Assembly: GCA_001600455.1 (NCBI GenBank)
Contig: BCKC01000003.1
Coordinates: 2,952,315-3,016,314, forward strand
Source: Endocalyx cinctus
Lineage: Eukaryota; Ascomycota; Sordariomycetes; Amphisphaeriales; Apiosporaceae
DNA length: 64,000 bases
Reading direction: 5' to 3'
The notes beneath the pieces were generated by a model. It saw only the letters and a program-made list of their open reading frames with translations. It was not told the DNA's origin and searched no databases. The first letter of the stretch is position 1, and each line of letters starts with the position of its first letter. This document shows, piece after piece, positions 25,117 to 33,889 of this stretch. Both the position numbers and the translations under genes were made by a program.

Positions 25117-25240
25117 TGTCCTGGGTGAGGCTCGAACTCACGACCTTTGGATATCCCAGTTCTATGAGAACGGAGTCATATTTTACGAATATTAACTATT
25201 CATATGAGACCAACGCTCTAGCCAACTGAGCCACCAAGAC
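25117..25240 (-). tRNA. tRNA-Met (CAT), elongator type, with a 50-nt intron
   Basis: Read on the minus strand, the acceptor arm GTCTTGG pairs with CCAGGAC plus a discriminator A. The D arm is GCTC/GAGC, the T arm GTGAG/CTCAC, with T loop TTCGAGC and a five-base variable loop. The anticodon loop is CTCATAA with CAT at 34-36. An intron of about 50 nt (25153-25202) interrupts the gene after position 37, the canonical eukaryotic site. It contains TATGA, which can pair with the anticodon-loop TCATA as in usual tRNA introns. The anticodon stem TTGGT/TCCAA has one T-T mismatch next to the loop. No CCA is encoded, as expected for a nuclear tRNA gene. Confidence 0.75.
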
Positions 25241-26188
25241 TTGTTATTCGTTGGGCTTATTGTAGATTATTCGGGCCTCTTTCAATTATCCGCGCTATTT
25301 TGCCAAGACCCACTTAGTATACATACATTTTTACTATTGTACATATCAAAGCTAGCAAAGTTCGGATAGGTTACTCAGTGCTAAGTAGGTATTTCCCTAC
25401 AGTACCTATGTACCTAGGTGTACAGAGTAGTTCTATGGTTATTATGGAGGAGCTCTAGGTTAGCCAATGGGGAAACATATAATTTCATCAGGTATGTACA
25501 CTAAAATCCAGAAGTTTTCTTCTATTGGTGAAAGATAGATTATTCCAAGTCATGGCGACTTAATTAATGGAAAGAATAAATACGGTAGAAAAGCCAATGA
25601 TAGTGGATTCATCCATGGATCCATACCATAGATTCATGGATGGATGATCATGGGCACTTTACAGTCACATGAAATGGATATTTCCTTATCCTGTCTGCCT
25701 GTCCACTTTGAAGCCTTGAAACTCGTTACTACCTAAACTTGACTCAGTGAAAGGAAGGAACAAAGTAACAAACCTGATGCAAAATGAAAATGGATGTTAC
25801 TGAGTCATGTGATGAATTATTTGATAGGTAATCCATAAACGGGTCCATGAATAAAATGAATAAAATGACTAAATTTACTTAAATTTATTGATTTACTCCG
25901 TATTTAAATTTACATTTTGAGAAGTTTAGGTATTTCACCTGGGCACGTCAGTGGCGAAGCATTAATAAGTATCGGGTCATACCTGTCACTCAGTTTGCCA
26001 GTTTACCAATTTGCCATTAAGAAAAATACCCACAGTACGGAGCGTAAGGATAAGTCAACCCCTTCATAACCCGGGAATCCTTTATTCCTTACTCGTAAAC
26101 TCAAATCACTATCAACTGTCAATCAATCACTTATCTTCCTGCATTATAATCTACCCATTCCATAAAATCCCACACCCACCTTGTCACC
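25241..26188. other. Intergenic region before the acetyltransferase gene
   Basis: About 0.95 kb without a supported gene. Contains a TAGGTA-type cluster (25385-25425), an imperfect inverted repeat built on CATCCATGGAT/ATGGATG (25606-25649), and TACTCCGTA (25894-25902) and TACGGAG (26036-26042) motifs. Confidence 0.5.
25606..25649. repeat. Imperfect inverted repeat around CATCCATGGATCC
   Basis: GATTCATCCATGGATC is followed after about nine bases by an arm ending CATGGATGGATGATC, roughly its inverse complement. It could form an imperfect hairpin. No function is evident. Confidence 0.4.
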
Positions 26189-27577
26189 ATGTCGTCTACA
26201 ACTCCCCTTTCGGCTAATAAAATCGAGCTTATTACCACCGGCAACAACAACAAAAATAACCATAGTACCGGCGATAACCCCGCAAGCCGCCCGGCAAAAA
26301 TCCCGAGCCCGACCCCGGATCCGGTTACGGAAAAAGAAAAAGAAAAGGCAAAAGACGAGACCTCTTTATCTTTATCTTCTTCTTCGGCGATAGATGATGA
26401 CGACGACGATGAAGACCTACCGGACGATTTTGTCGAGCTTCAGAAGACCATCAGCGGTAATCGCCGTCGTCAGAGCATGTCGACCGCAGCCAACTTGGGT
26501 ATCCAGGATATCCTGCCTTTCACTTTTGCCCCTAACATTCGTCCCCTCACCATCTCGGATATCGAGAGCGTCGTTGCCTTAGAGGATGCAGCCTTTGCCG
26601 ATCCTCACCATCGATGCACTAGAGAGAAGGTAAGTTTCTGTCTCCTATCTCTCTCTCTCTCTTTTTTTTTTTTTTTTAAGACCACACTATTATTCTCCTT
26701 AATGTCCTCTATGTTATACATACACACCTAGGACCCGTTCCTATGTCTCATATCTAAAACATAAAACTAATTGACCCTTTTTTTAAATCTAGTTTGAATA
26801 CCGTCTCACAAGTTGTCCCGAGCTATGCATGGGCATTTTCCAAACGGTCGTGCCCGCGAACGCCAAGAGTTTCGATGTCGATACCTTACGGACTGCCCAG
26901 CCCGTGGAGACGGGTCGGGATGACGGCGCCGTCAGCGTCCTGCTCGCCCACATCGTCAGCACGCGCTCGGACGGAGATGTCGTCACCGACGAGGCCATGG
27001 ATTATCCCCGCAACTGGAGGGATGCCAAGACCGGCCCCGGTACCAGTACTGGATCATTAGATGCGGGCCACCGCGAATCCGGCCGCACCGTCTGCATCCA
27101 CTCCTTGGCCGTCCACCCCAAGCTACACGGCTGCGGCCTCGGCAAGATGATTGTCAAGTCGTACCTTCAGCGGATCAAGACTTCGGCCCTTGCCGACCGC
27201 GTCGCGCTGATCTGCCAGGACGTACGTTGATTAACCTACCCTTCCTCTCTCCTTTCTCTTCCACCGAGCGCGTATTTACACGCATTCGTCGAATATTAAG
27301 TAATGAATTGTGCTAACAAGGTGTGGCATAAAGTACTTGATTAACTACTACAAGCGATTCGGATTTACACATGTCGGTCCAAGCAAGGCCACTTTCGGCG
27401 GCGGAGGCTGGCACGATATGGTGAGTAATATTCCTCCTTTCTCTTGGGAACAGACTATTTTCTTTTTTTATCATGTTTATATTCTTTGTGAAAGTCTAAC
27501 CAGTGTTTTTTTTTTCTTCTTAGGTGTTTCCACTTGGAGCCGCAGGTCCGCCGACCAAGGGTTCTACGACGCAGTGA
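26189..27577 (+). CDS. GNAT N-acetyltransferase, PAA1/arylalkylamine type
   Basis: Likely acetylates polyamines or aralkylamines, by family resemblance to yeast Paa1. Four exons: 26189-26629, 26793-27221, 27334-27420, 27524-27577; introns of 163, 112 and 103 bp. Product about 336 residues. Residues 1-95 are disordered and charged, with a run of Asp/Glu. The GNAT fold follows: RPLTISDIESVVALEDAAF (strand 1/helix 1), then VCIHSLAVHPKLHGCGLGK (about 246-265; strand 4 and the acetyl-CoA loop G-C-G-L-G-K). Exon 3 adds YLINYYKRFGFTHVGPSKA and GGGGWHDM, the family's C-terminal core. Exon 3 must begin at 27334: the nearer AG at 27319-27320 gives a frame that hits a stop. Substrate is inferred, not shown. 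Confidence 0.85.
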
Positions 27578-28450
27578 ATCGCTGCTGTAAGCCCTTAGAA
27601 CAGGTCACCGTTGACCTTAATCGGTCGTCCCATCCATTTATGAGGGAAGGAATCCTTCTTCTCTTCTTAAGGTTTTATCCTCATAAATGCAAAGAGATCA
27701 CTAAATCCACGTGTTCTGTAATGGCACACGAATTACACGAAAGTGATGGCTGGACAATTTTTTTCCTTTCCAACTTTGTTTACTTGTCTCAGCTCCACGA
27801 GCATACCAAAAAAAAAAAAAAAAAAACCAATATTGGTCGAAAACTCAAACGTTTAAAAAAAGTCCTATAAGGACCAGCCATAGCTGATCATCATCTACGT
27901 TTACGACGCCACCTTCTCTCTCACCATATTATCCTCGAGGCTCATATTGACCGCGTTGGGGAAGCTAAGAATATTATAGCCTAGTATCGTGGTATGTGAA
28001 CTGTTTTCCCCCTTTATTTTGCGTTTTGTCCTTTTCGCAGCTTAACTAATCCAAGGTGACAGTGTGAGAGGAGAGTACCAAGTATCTTATGGAGAATATC
28101 TCGAAAATCTCAACTAGGCGAACGAATTACATAGAGAATTGAGAAGAGGCCGTTTCTGGGTTGATATGATGACGGCTATGACGGCGGCCCGCGGTGTTGT
28201 GGGGGCCTTCTATACTCGAAGAAGCTATTGGGGTTTTCTTTAGGTGGTTCATAAGAAGGAATTGACAGCTGATTTCATGAATACTTGAAAAATAAATCCG
28301 CAGGGCTGATTCGTAGAGAAATACATAGACCTGATTAAAAAAACAAACAAAAAAACACACGTAACCCGTCCTTAAAACACCATTCGTAGGGTATACTTTT
28401 GCAACGAAATCATTGCCGTTACGGTTGAGTAGAATGTGAATTACGACCGA
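27578..28450. other. Convergent intergenic region
   Basis: About 0.87 kb between the acetyltransferase (+) and MED21 (-) 3' ends; the open frame continuing through 27870 is read-through of the acetyltransferase's third intron in another frame. An (A)n tract lies at 27808-27825. No gene supported. Confidence 0.5.
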
Positions 28451-29007
28451 TCACGGACGTCTGATGCTACGGATGACGGCGTCGAGCTTGGCCAGGGTAT
28501 CCTCCCTCTCCCTGATGGCCTCCCGCCGCTGGGTCTCGGCCGCCTTGAGCTCCTCCTCGAGCTCCCTGATGTTGCGAACCTGGTCCTGCTCGCTGTTGTC
28601 GAGCCCCGGCAGGATGGAGACGAGGTACTCGATCTGCTGCTCCTTCATGATCAGGTCCTGGGCCAGCTCGACCTGGGCGGCCCGGAAGACGGCGTCCGGG
28701 TGCGGGTCGACCTCCATCTGATCGGGCTCCTGCTTAACGTCCCGGATCTGATCGTTGGGGCCCAGCGTCTCGAGGTTGTGGTGCCGGTTGATGTAGTGGA
28801 TGCTGGCGACGAATTGCTGGGCGAGCTACATTACGGGGTTAGTAAGTAAACGTGCGGGGTTCATTTGAAGATGAAAAGATATATATGTCTAAATGAATGA
28901 TTGAACGAATGATCGAGTGACGCTTCTTTATTTATTTTTATTTAATGGGTGGATTCTATACGTACCTGATCAACAGCATCTTGCAGCTGAGTGAGTCTAT
29001 CGCCCAT
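28451..29007 (-). CDS. MED21: Mediator complex subunit 21 (Srb7)
   Basis: Nuclear subunit of the Mediator middle module, bridging activators and RNA polymerase II. Two exons on the minus strand: 29007-28966 encodes [14 protein letters not shown]; 28825-28451 encodes the rest. The 140-bp intron has GTACG..TAG borders. Product about 138 residues, the usual family length. The N-terminus ([19 protein letters not shown]) and YINRHH are family hallmarks. The second half is a long coiled coil ([20 protein letters not shown] and [16 protein letters not shown]), which in Med21 pairs with Med7. The coding sequence is strongly G/C-ending at third positions, unlike the zinc-finger gene. Divergent from the RRG7 gene. 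Confidence 0.95.
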
Positions 29008-29266
29008 CTTTGGATTCCTATTTTTATTTTTATCTTTCCGTCGTGAACTCGAGACTGGAATTTTAATGTTTATTAAAATAAATAAAATCAAAGCTAGATG
29101 AGATGTGAAGCTTCAGTAAATAGGTTTGGTATAAAAGCTGGTGGGGTTACGTAGTATTCATGCAAAGAGAAGACGTAGAGTCGGTTTCTTAGGCTTGGGT
29201 TAGCATATTCCGTATTTTTCATTATTAGTTAAGTGAATAGGCAGGATAGGTAATTGAATAATACGG

Positions 29267-29282
29267 TACTCCGTACGGAGTA
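29267..29282. repeat. Perfect palindrome TACTCCGTACGGAGTA
   Basis: Two inverted copies of TACTCCGTA share their centre. The half-motif recurs between genes at 12971, 18416, 25894, 29669, 32119, 41827, 46521 and 60634; see findings. Confidence 0.8.
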
Positions 29283-29510
29283 TATGAACACCCAGACACT
29301 TTAAAAACAAACGTAAAAAAACGTTCATGGATACGGTTAGGTTAGACAATCAACCTTGGTTTGAGTAAACCGTATAACGTAGAGGAAAGACGTAAAGAGT
29401 AGGTTTGTCTATGAGTTAGACCTGATCTACTACCGTTATTTTCGACTTTATTTTAAAAGAAAAGATGAAGAAGATTGATGGGCAGCAGCCTCTGCTCCAA
29501 TGTACTTGAG

Positions 29511-29572
29511 TACTTAGGTACATACCTACCTATACTTAGGTACCTTAGGTACCTAACTGCTAAGGTAGGTTT
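29511..29572. repeat. TAGGTA/TACCTA repeat cluster
   Basis: Multiple TAGGTA, TACCTA and CTTAGGTACCTTAGGTACCT-like units in about 60 bp, of the same kind as at 7391-7500. Confidence 0.6.
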
Positions 29573-29738
29573 AGGGGTATTTCATAGGTCCCTGCATATT
29601 TGATGTACGCTACTGTACATAAGAATTTTACTGGATTACCAGGCTGTACAGGGCCTGTAAAGTAAATATACTCCGTAATACGGAAAGACTTGGGAAGATT
29701 AATCTTTTCTTGTCATCTATTATTCGACATACGATGGG

Positions 29739-30692
29739 ATGAAGTTTCTCTTAGCCTGCCGTACACGCAGGTCCCAAAATCTTCTTCTTTCAACGAAGGG
29801 ATATAAAAGTCAACCAACTATACATTCTCGAAAATGTATCGCTTCAATTCGTTATTATTCCGCCAACGCGACCGCATCTATCCCTATCTCGGCTTCCGCG
29901 ACTGAGACAACAACAACAACAACAACCACTCCCGTCGCCGAAACAACAGAACCAATTCCGAGTGATATTTCCGCCGCCCTCCGATACCTAAACACATTGA
30001 ACGTCGGTAACGAACACCACGACCTAGCCTCGTACGCAGCCTACGCCGCGCGCACCGGTCTCGACCCGACCTCGACCACCTTCGTCGGCACCCGCTACGA
30101 ATACGCCGCAGCGGCCGCGCTGGGTCCCCTCGGGTTCGATCTGAGGCGGATAGGCGGGCGATCGGACCGCGGCGTGGACCTGATCGGAACCTGGACGGTA
30201 CCTCCGTCCCCGTCCTCGTCCACCCCTTTGCGCGTGCTGCTGCAGTGCAAGGTGACGGCGAAGAAGACGTCGCTCCGACCGAGCATGGTGCGCGAGCTCG
30301 AGGGCGCCTTCGCGGGCGCGCCGCCCGGCTGGCGCGGACGGGGCGTCCTCGCCCTCCTGGTGGCCCAGAAGCCGGCGACGAAAGGGATCAGGGAGGCGCT
30401 GGCCCGCGCTCGGTGGCCGCTGGGCTACGTCTCGTGCTCGCCCGACGGCGCGCTCGAGCAGATGATCTGGAACGCGAGGGCCGAGGAGGAAGGGCTCGAG
30501 GGCGTGGGCGTCACCGTTCGTTACCGCTCCGGAGACGTCGAGGATAACGGGAAGGATGAGGATGATCGGCAGCACCGGCGGCGGCAATGTCTCGCGTTGA
30601 CTTGGAAAGGCAGACCGTATACGCCTATTACCGTACGGCCGTCGTCGGCTCACTCCGCGGATAACTTGGGTGAGTCCGAGACGACGTTATGA
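29739..30692 (+). CDS. Required-for-respiratory-growth protein 7 (RRG7-like, restriction-endonuclease fold)
   Basis: Probably a mitochondrial protein; yeast Rrg7 is needed for respiratory growth and its biochemical role is unsettled. Single exon, 317 residues. The first 45 residues are rich in Arg, Ser and Leu with no acidic residue, fitting a mitochondrial presequence, followed by a Thr homopolymer run (about 56-64). The core shows a PD-(D/E)XK arrangement: Glu in GTRYEYAA (about 121), Asp147 in GGRSDRGVDLIG, and QCK (169-171) after a strand, the catalytic-type residues of this fold. Whether it cuts DNA is unknown. The 3' half is strikingly G/C-rich at third positions. Start: ATG at 29739; an upstream ATG at 29734 is followed at once by a stop. 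Confidence 0.85.
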   Translation: MKFLLACRTRRSQNLLLSTKGYKSQPTIHSRKCIASIRYYSANATASIPISASATETTTTTTTTPVAETTEPIPSDISAALRYLNTLNVGNEHHDLASYAAYAARTGLDPTSTTFVGTRYEYAAAAALGPLGFDLRRIGGRSDRGVDLIGTWTVPPSPSSSTPLRVLLQCKVTAKKTSLRPSMVRELEGAFAGAPPGWRGRGVLALLVAQKPATKGIREALARARWPLGYVSCSPDGALEQMIWNARAEEEGLEGVGVTVRYRSGDVEDNGKDEDDRQHRRRQCLALTWKGRPYTPITVRPSSAHSADNLGESETTL

Positions 30693-31071
30693 AAAGTGTT
30701 TCACCACACCCACGTGAATCGGATAAACTACTCTTATTGGGCGGAATAGGGCATAGACTTGTCCCGGCGTTCCTGTACTAGATATCTCAAGCCTCGCGGA
30801 TATTTTGATTTACGAGACAAAATTTCGAGAGTTCCCTTACCGTGCTATTTCAGTCCAAAGTGTGACTTGGAGAGAAACGGCTTATAACTGAAAGGCTGTG
30901 AGACGGATCATTTTGTACATTGATGAATTCTGCTAGGCGTTTATTCCCCTCGCGCTTGGTGCGGTAGTGTATACAATACAAAAGAAATGCAAAAGAGGAT
31001 ATGAGGAGGAGCATTCGCCCAAGAGCAACTAGGATAAGATACGACCAAAAAAAAAGATAAACAAGAAATTT
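30693..31071. other. Convergent intergenic region
   Basis: About 0.38 kb between RRG7 (+) and the acidic protein (-) 3' ends; probably just 3' UTRs. Nothing else seen. Confidence 0.5.
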
Positions 31072-31644
31072 TCAATCATCCCAAATAGCCGCTTTAGCCT
31101 TGTCAGCCTCCTCCTTCAATCTCCTCTCTTGCTCCTTCTCCTCTTCTCTCCGCTTCTTCTCCTTCTCTTTGACGGCCTTGTCGTAAGCCCTCTGCTCCTC
31201 CGTCATCTTGGGTGCCCTAACGCCGAGGGCACTGGCGATCATCCGCCTCGCCACCGCGTCCGTCTTTTCGGGTCTGGCGTTGTTTGAGGTACCCGTTGGC
31301 GAGGATTCCCAAGTCGAGGACAAGGACGGAGCCGGAGACCCGTAGTTGTAAGAAGGCGAACTCGGCGTGGGCGGAGGCGCCGCGAACCCCGAGGCGTCGC
31401 TTGCCGTGTGCTGGTGACCCCGGCCCGGCTTATTATCATTACTCTGCTCTTGCTCCGTTTCCGTGTCCGAGCCACCCTCTTCGTCATCCACGTCCTCGTC
31501 TTCCCAGGAATCTGCTATCTCCTCTTGCTTCTTTTTGGAAGCTTTCGGTTTCGGTTTCGGTTTGGTAGAGGATGAGGACGAGGACTCGGTGTCGAGGGAT
31601 AGGCTGGCCATCGCTTTCGTGGCCCGAGATTCTTGGCTCGCCAT
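31072..31644 (-). CDS. Small acidic/coiled-coil protein, function unknown (190 aa)
   Basis: I do not recognise a characterised family. Single exon, 190 residues, starting at ATG 31644 (MASQESRATKAMASLSLD); the frame extends upstream only through a TTG. Order: Ser-rich start; Lys/Pro repeat KPKPKPKASKKK; acidic patch with SWEDEDVDDEEGG (about 47-59); a Ser/Pro-rich linker; then a conserved-looking block ARRMIASALGVRAPKMTEEQ (about 133-152); a charged helix with repeated KEKEKKRREEEKEQE; and a C-terminal AAIWDD. The acidic SWEDED stretch and terminal Trp-Asp-Asp recall translation-factor-associated proteins, but that is weak. Likely soluble. Real because the block before the helix is not low-complexity and the frame fills the locus. 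Confidence 0.75.
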   Translation of the reverse strand: MASQESRATKAMASLSLDTESSSSSSTKPKPKPKASKKKQEEIADSWEDEDVDDEEGGSDTETEQEQSNDNKPGRGHQHTASDASGFAAPPPTPSSPSYNYGSPAPSLSSTWESSPTGTSNNARPEKTDAVARRMIASALGVRAPKMTEEQRAYDKAVKEKEKKRREEEKEQERRLKEEADKAKAAIWDD

Positions 31645-32653
31645 GGTTGACTTCAAATTTATCTCGCTTAGTTTTCCTCTATCCTTTGTAGTTATCGGTT
31701 TGGACTTCTATCAAGGTCCTCCGTTCGTTCTTTCAGCGAATACGGTATATGCCGTTCTTAGCCGTGGTTACAAGACTGGTATGTTCGTCTATGTTTTACG
31801 AGAAAAAGATATATGTATCCAAAAAAAAAAAAAGTCCAGACGGGATCTATGGTAAATCTTGGTCTCTGCTGAAAGAGAAAGCAGATTTGAAACTGCGTGA
31901 AAATATCATATCATACCCCAGGAATGATATATTTAGAAAGAGAAAGAGAGAAGCCCACGCGAAGAGCTTCGGGGGTCGTTTTAGTACATAGTACTTTACA
32001 ACACAATGATGAAGATCGTCGGTTGGTGGGGGTTTTTAACTAGCTGAGAGCTAGCTGAGCTTTTAGGTAACGGTCCTTGTAGTAAAGCACTACCGAAAAG
32101 GCGGGGTAGAGAGGGATGTACTCCGTACCAAGAAAGCAAAAATCTGAGGTTGAAGAATAATTGCTGATACATAAAAATAAGTAGAGAAAAGAAAGGGGGG
32201 AAGAGGGTGAGATTGGAGATTTCTTGAAACTTATTTTCAATTTGAGATGTATGGGAATATGGGAAATATATCAGATATATAAGGAGAATCACTGCCTGCT
32301 TACATCGAGGGGTGTATACGTACGTATACTTCATTAACTACTATTTTAAGTGATAAAATGTAGGTACTTGGTAGTTGAACATGGTCAATTCGACCCATAT
32401 AATTAACTGCCCCCTTCTCCGCAAAAGGACACCGAGAGGGCACTTCTGGGCACATCACTTTTACATGGAACGAAATCCACCCACTCATCCCCATCCTATC
32501 ATTCCCATTCCGGTCATGCAAAGAGGCGCAGCTGGCTTGAATCAGCTTCGAAGCTTACTGGACCGTTTTTCTGTATGCATAATTGATCGATCAAAGGGAC
32601 GATATAAATTCAAATTAGGAAACCCGACTATCTTCAAAACACAAAAAGAAACC
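31645..32653. promoter_or_regulatory. Divergent promoter region, acidic protein / TDA10-like kinase
   Basis: About 1 kb, AT-rich, between divergent starts, with one TACTCCGTAC motif (32119-32128). The frame continuing upstream of the kinase start (from 32375) is not homologous to the family and is treated as leader. Confidence 0.5.
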
Positions 32654-33577
32654 ATGTCATCCACGTCAGCCCCGACCATCGTCGACGACAAGAGTCCGAT
32701 ATGCATACCCTTCATCCTCGACCGTCTCGCCCTCTACCAAGCCGCCAAGGATTCCCGTGAGGAGACCAAAGACCGCCCCTTCATCATCGGCCTCAACGGC
32801 GTCCAAGGCGTGGGCAAGACGACCCTGGTCTCGGCCCTATCCCGGACCCTGCGCGAGGAGCAGGGGTTGGAAACGCTCGTCTGCAGCATCGACGACTTCT
32901 ACCTGACGCGCGCCGACCAGGTCCGCCTCGCGACCTCGCGCCCGTCCGACCCCCTCGTCCAGGTCCGCGGCGAGCCCGGCACCCACGACGTCGCCCTCGC
33001 GGCGTCCTTCTTCGGGGCCCTGTGCGCGGGGAAGCCCGCGCGCGTCCCGCGGTACGACAAGTCGGCCCACGCGGGCAAAGGGGATAGGGTCTCACCCGAG
33101 TCGGCGTGGGACGAGGTGAACGGCGAGGGTGACGACAAAAAAAAGGTCCAAGTCGTCATCTTCGAGGGCTGGTGCGTCGGGTTCAGATCCCTCGACCCGG
33201 CCGAGCTCAGGAGGAAATGGGAGGCTCCCGGGACGAGGACGCTGAGGCACCACGACCTGGAGAATCTGAGCTTCGTCAACGAGAAGCTCGCGGAGTACGA
33301 CGCCATCACCGACCTGTTCGACGCTTTCGTGCACGTCGACGCCGAGGATACCGAGTGGGTGTACGACTGGCGCTTGGAGCAGGAGCTGATGCTGCGGCGC
33401 GAAAAGGGTGCCGGCATGACCGACGACGAGGTCGTCAAGTTCGTCGACGCTTATTACCCCGCTTACGAGCTCTTTTCCGAAAAGTTGAGAAACGGATTGT
33501 TTCCTGGGAGGCCGGGATGTCAATTACGTTTAATCGTGGGCAAGGACAGAAAGGTGAAGCAAAAGATCATCATATGA
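32654..33577 (+). CDS. P-loop kinase, TDA10 / D-glycerate 3-kinase-like
   Basis: ATP-binding protein related to yeast Tda10 and plant D-glycerate 3-kinase; substrate in fungi uncertain. Single exon, 307 residues, starting at ATG 32654 (MSSTSAPTIVDD), which matches the family length better than the frame's earlier ATG at 32375. Walker A is GVQGVGKTT (about 49-57), preceded by the strand FIIGLN. SIDDFYLT (about 78-85) is the substrate-side acidic motif shared with phosphoribulokinase/uridine-kinase relatives. Then come RGEPGTHD, VPRYDKSAHAGKGDR and the Walker-B-like strand VVIFEGWCVGF. The C-terminus has WRLEQELMLR and DAYYPAYELF. Coding sequence is very G/C-rich at third positions. Cytosolic location is inferred from the lack of a targeting signal. 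Confidence 0.9.
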   Translation: MSSTSAPTIVDDKSPICIPFILDRLALYQAAKDSREETKDRPFIIGLNGVQGVGKTTLVSALSRTLREEQGLETLVCSIDDFYLTRADQVRLATSRPSDPLVQVRGEPGTHDVALAASFFGALCAGKPARVPRYDKSAHAGKGDRVSPESAWDEVNGEGDDKKKVQVVIFEGWCVGFRSLDPAELRRKWEAPGTRTLRHHDLENLSFVNEKLAEYDAITDLFDAFVHVDAEDTEWVYDWRLEQELMLRREKGAGMTDDEVVKFVDAYYPAYELFSEKLRNGLFPGRPGCQLRLIVGKDRKVKQKIII

Positions 33578-33889
33578 CACGACGGTCCGGAAAATGCAGA
33601 GATAGAGAGGGATCGGGTATCTTGATAGCTAGCTCCCACGAATGCAACAGTATCCTCAACACCACTCAACATCCCCCTTCCCCGAGAAGCCACTCCGAAA
33701 GTAAATAAAAATAAAATAATATAAAGCAAATAGCAGATACCTAGGAACGCCGACACGCCTGTATAATAAGTAATCGCACCCGATGATACCCCATTCGTGA
33801 ACACCAGTTTACCTGTGAGTTTTACATGGTGGAATTCCCCTCCATAGATTTAGTTCATGTCGTCGTAATGGTCTATATATACACATCTA
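33578..33889. other. Convergent intergenic region
   Basis: About 0.3 kb between the kinase (+) and Ecm11-domain protein (-) 3' ends. A hydrophobic minus-strand frame (33520-33804) overlaps the kinase's 3' end and is rejected. Confidence 0.5.

Larger units (their letters stand above)
29008..29738. promoter_or_regulatory. Divergent promoter region, MED21 / RRG7
   Basis: About 0.73 kb, AT-rich, between two divergent starts. Holds a perfect 16-base palindrome (29267-29282), a TAGGTA cluster (29511-29572) and TACTCCGTA (29669-29677). A shared promoter is inferred. Confidence 0.5.

Noticed and set aside
32375..32653. N-terminal extension of the TDA10-like kinase
   Set aside because: No family similarity, Pro/His-rich and irregular; the kinase fold begins soon after ATG 32654.
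33520..33804. Hydrophobic minus-strand frame resembling a small membrane protein
   Set aside because: Overlaps the kinase 3' coding end antisense and shows no family signature or clear leader.
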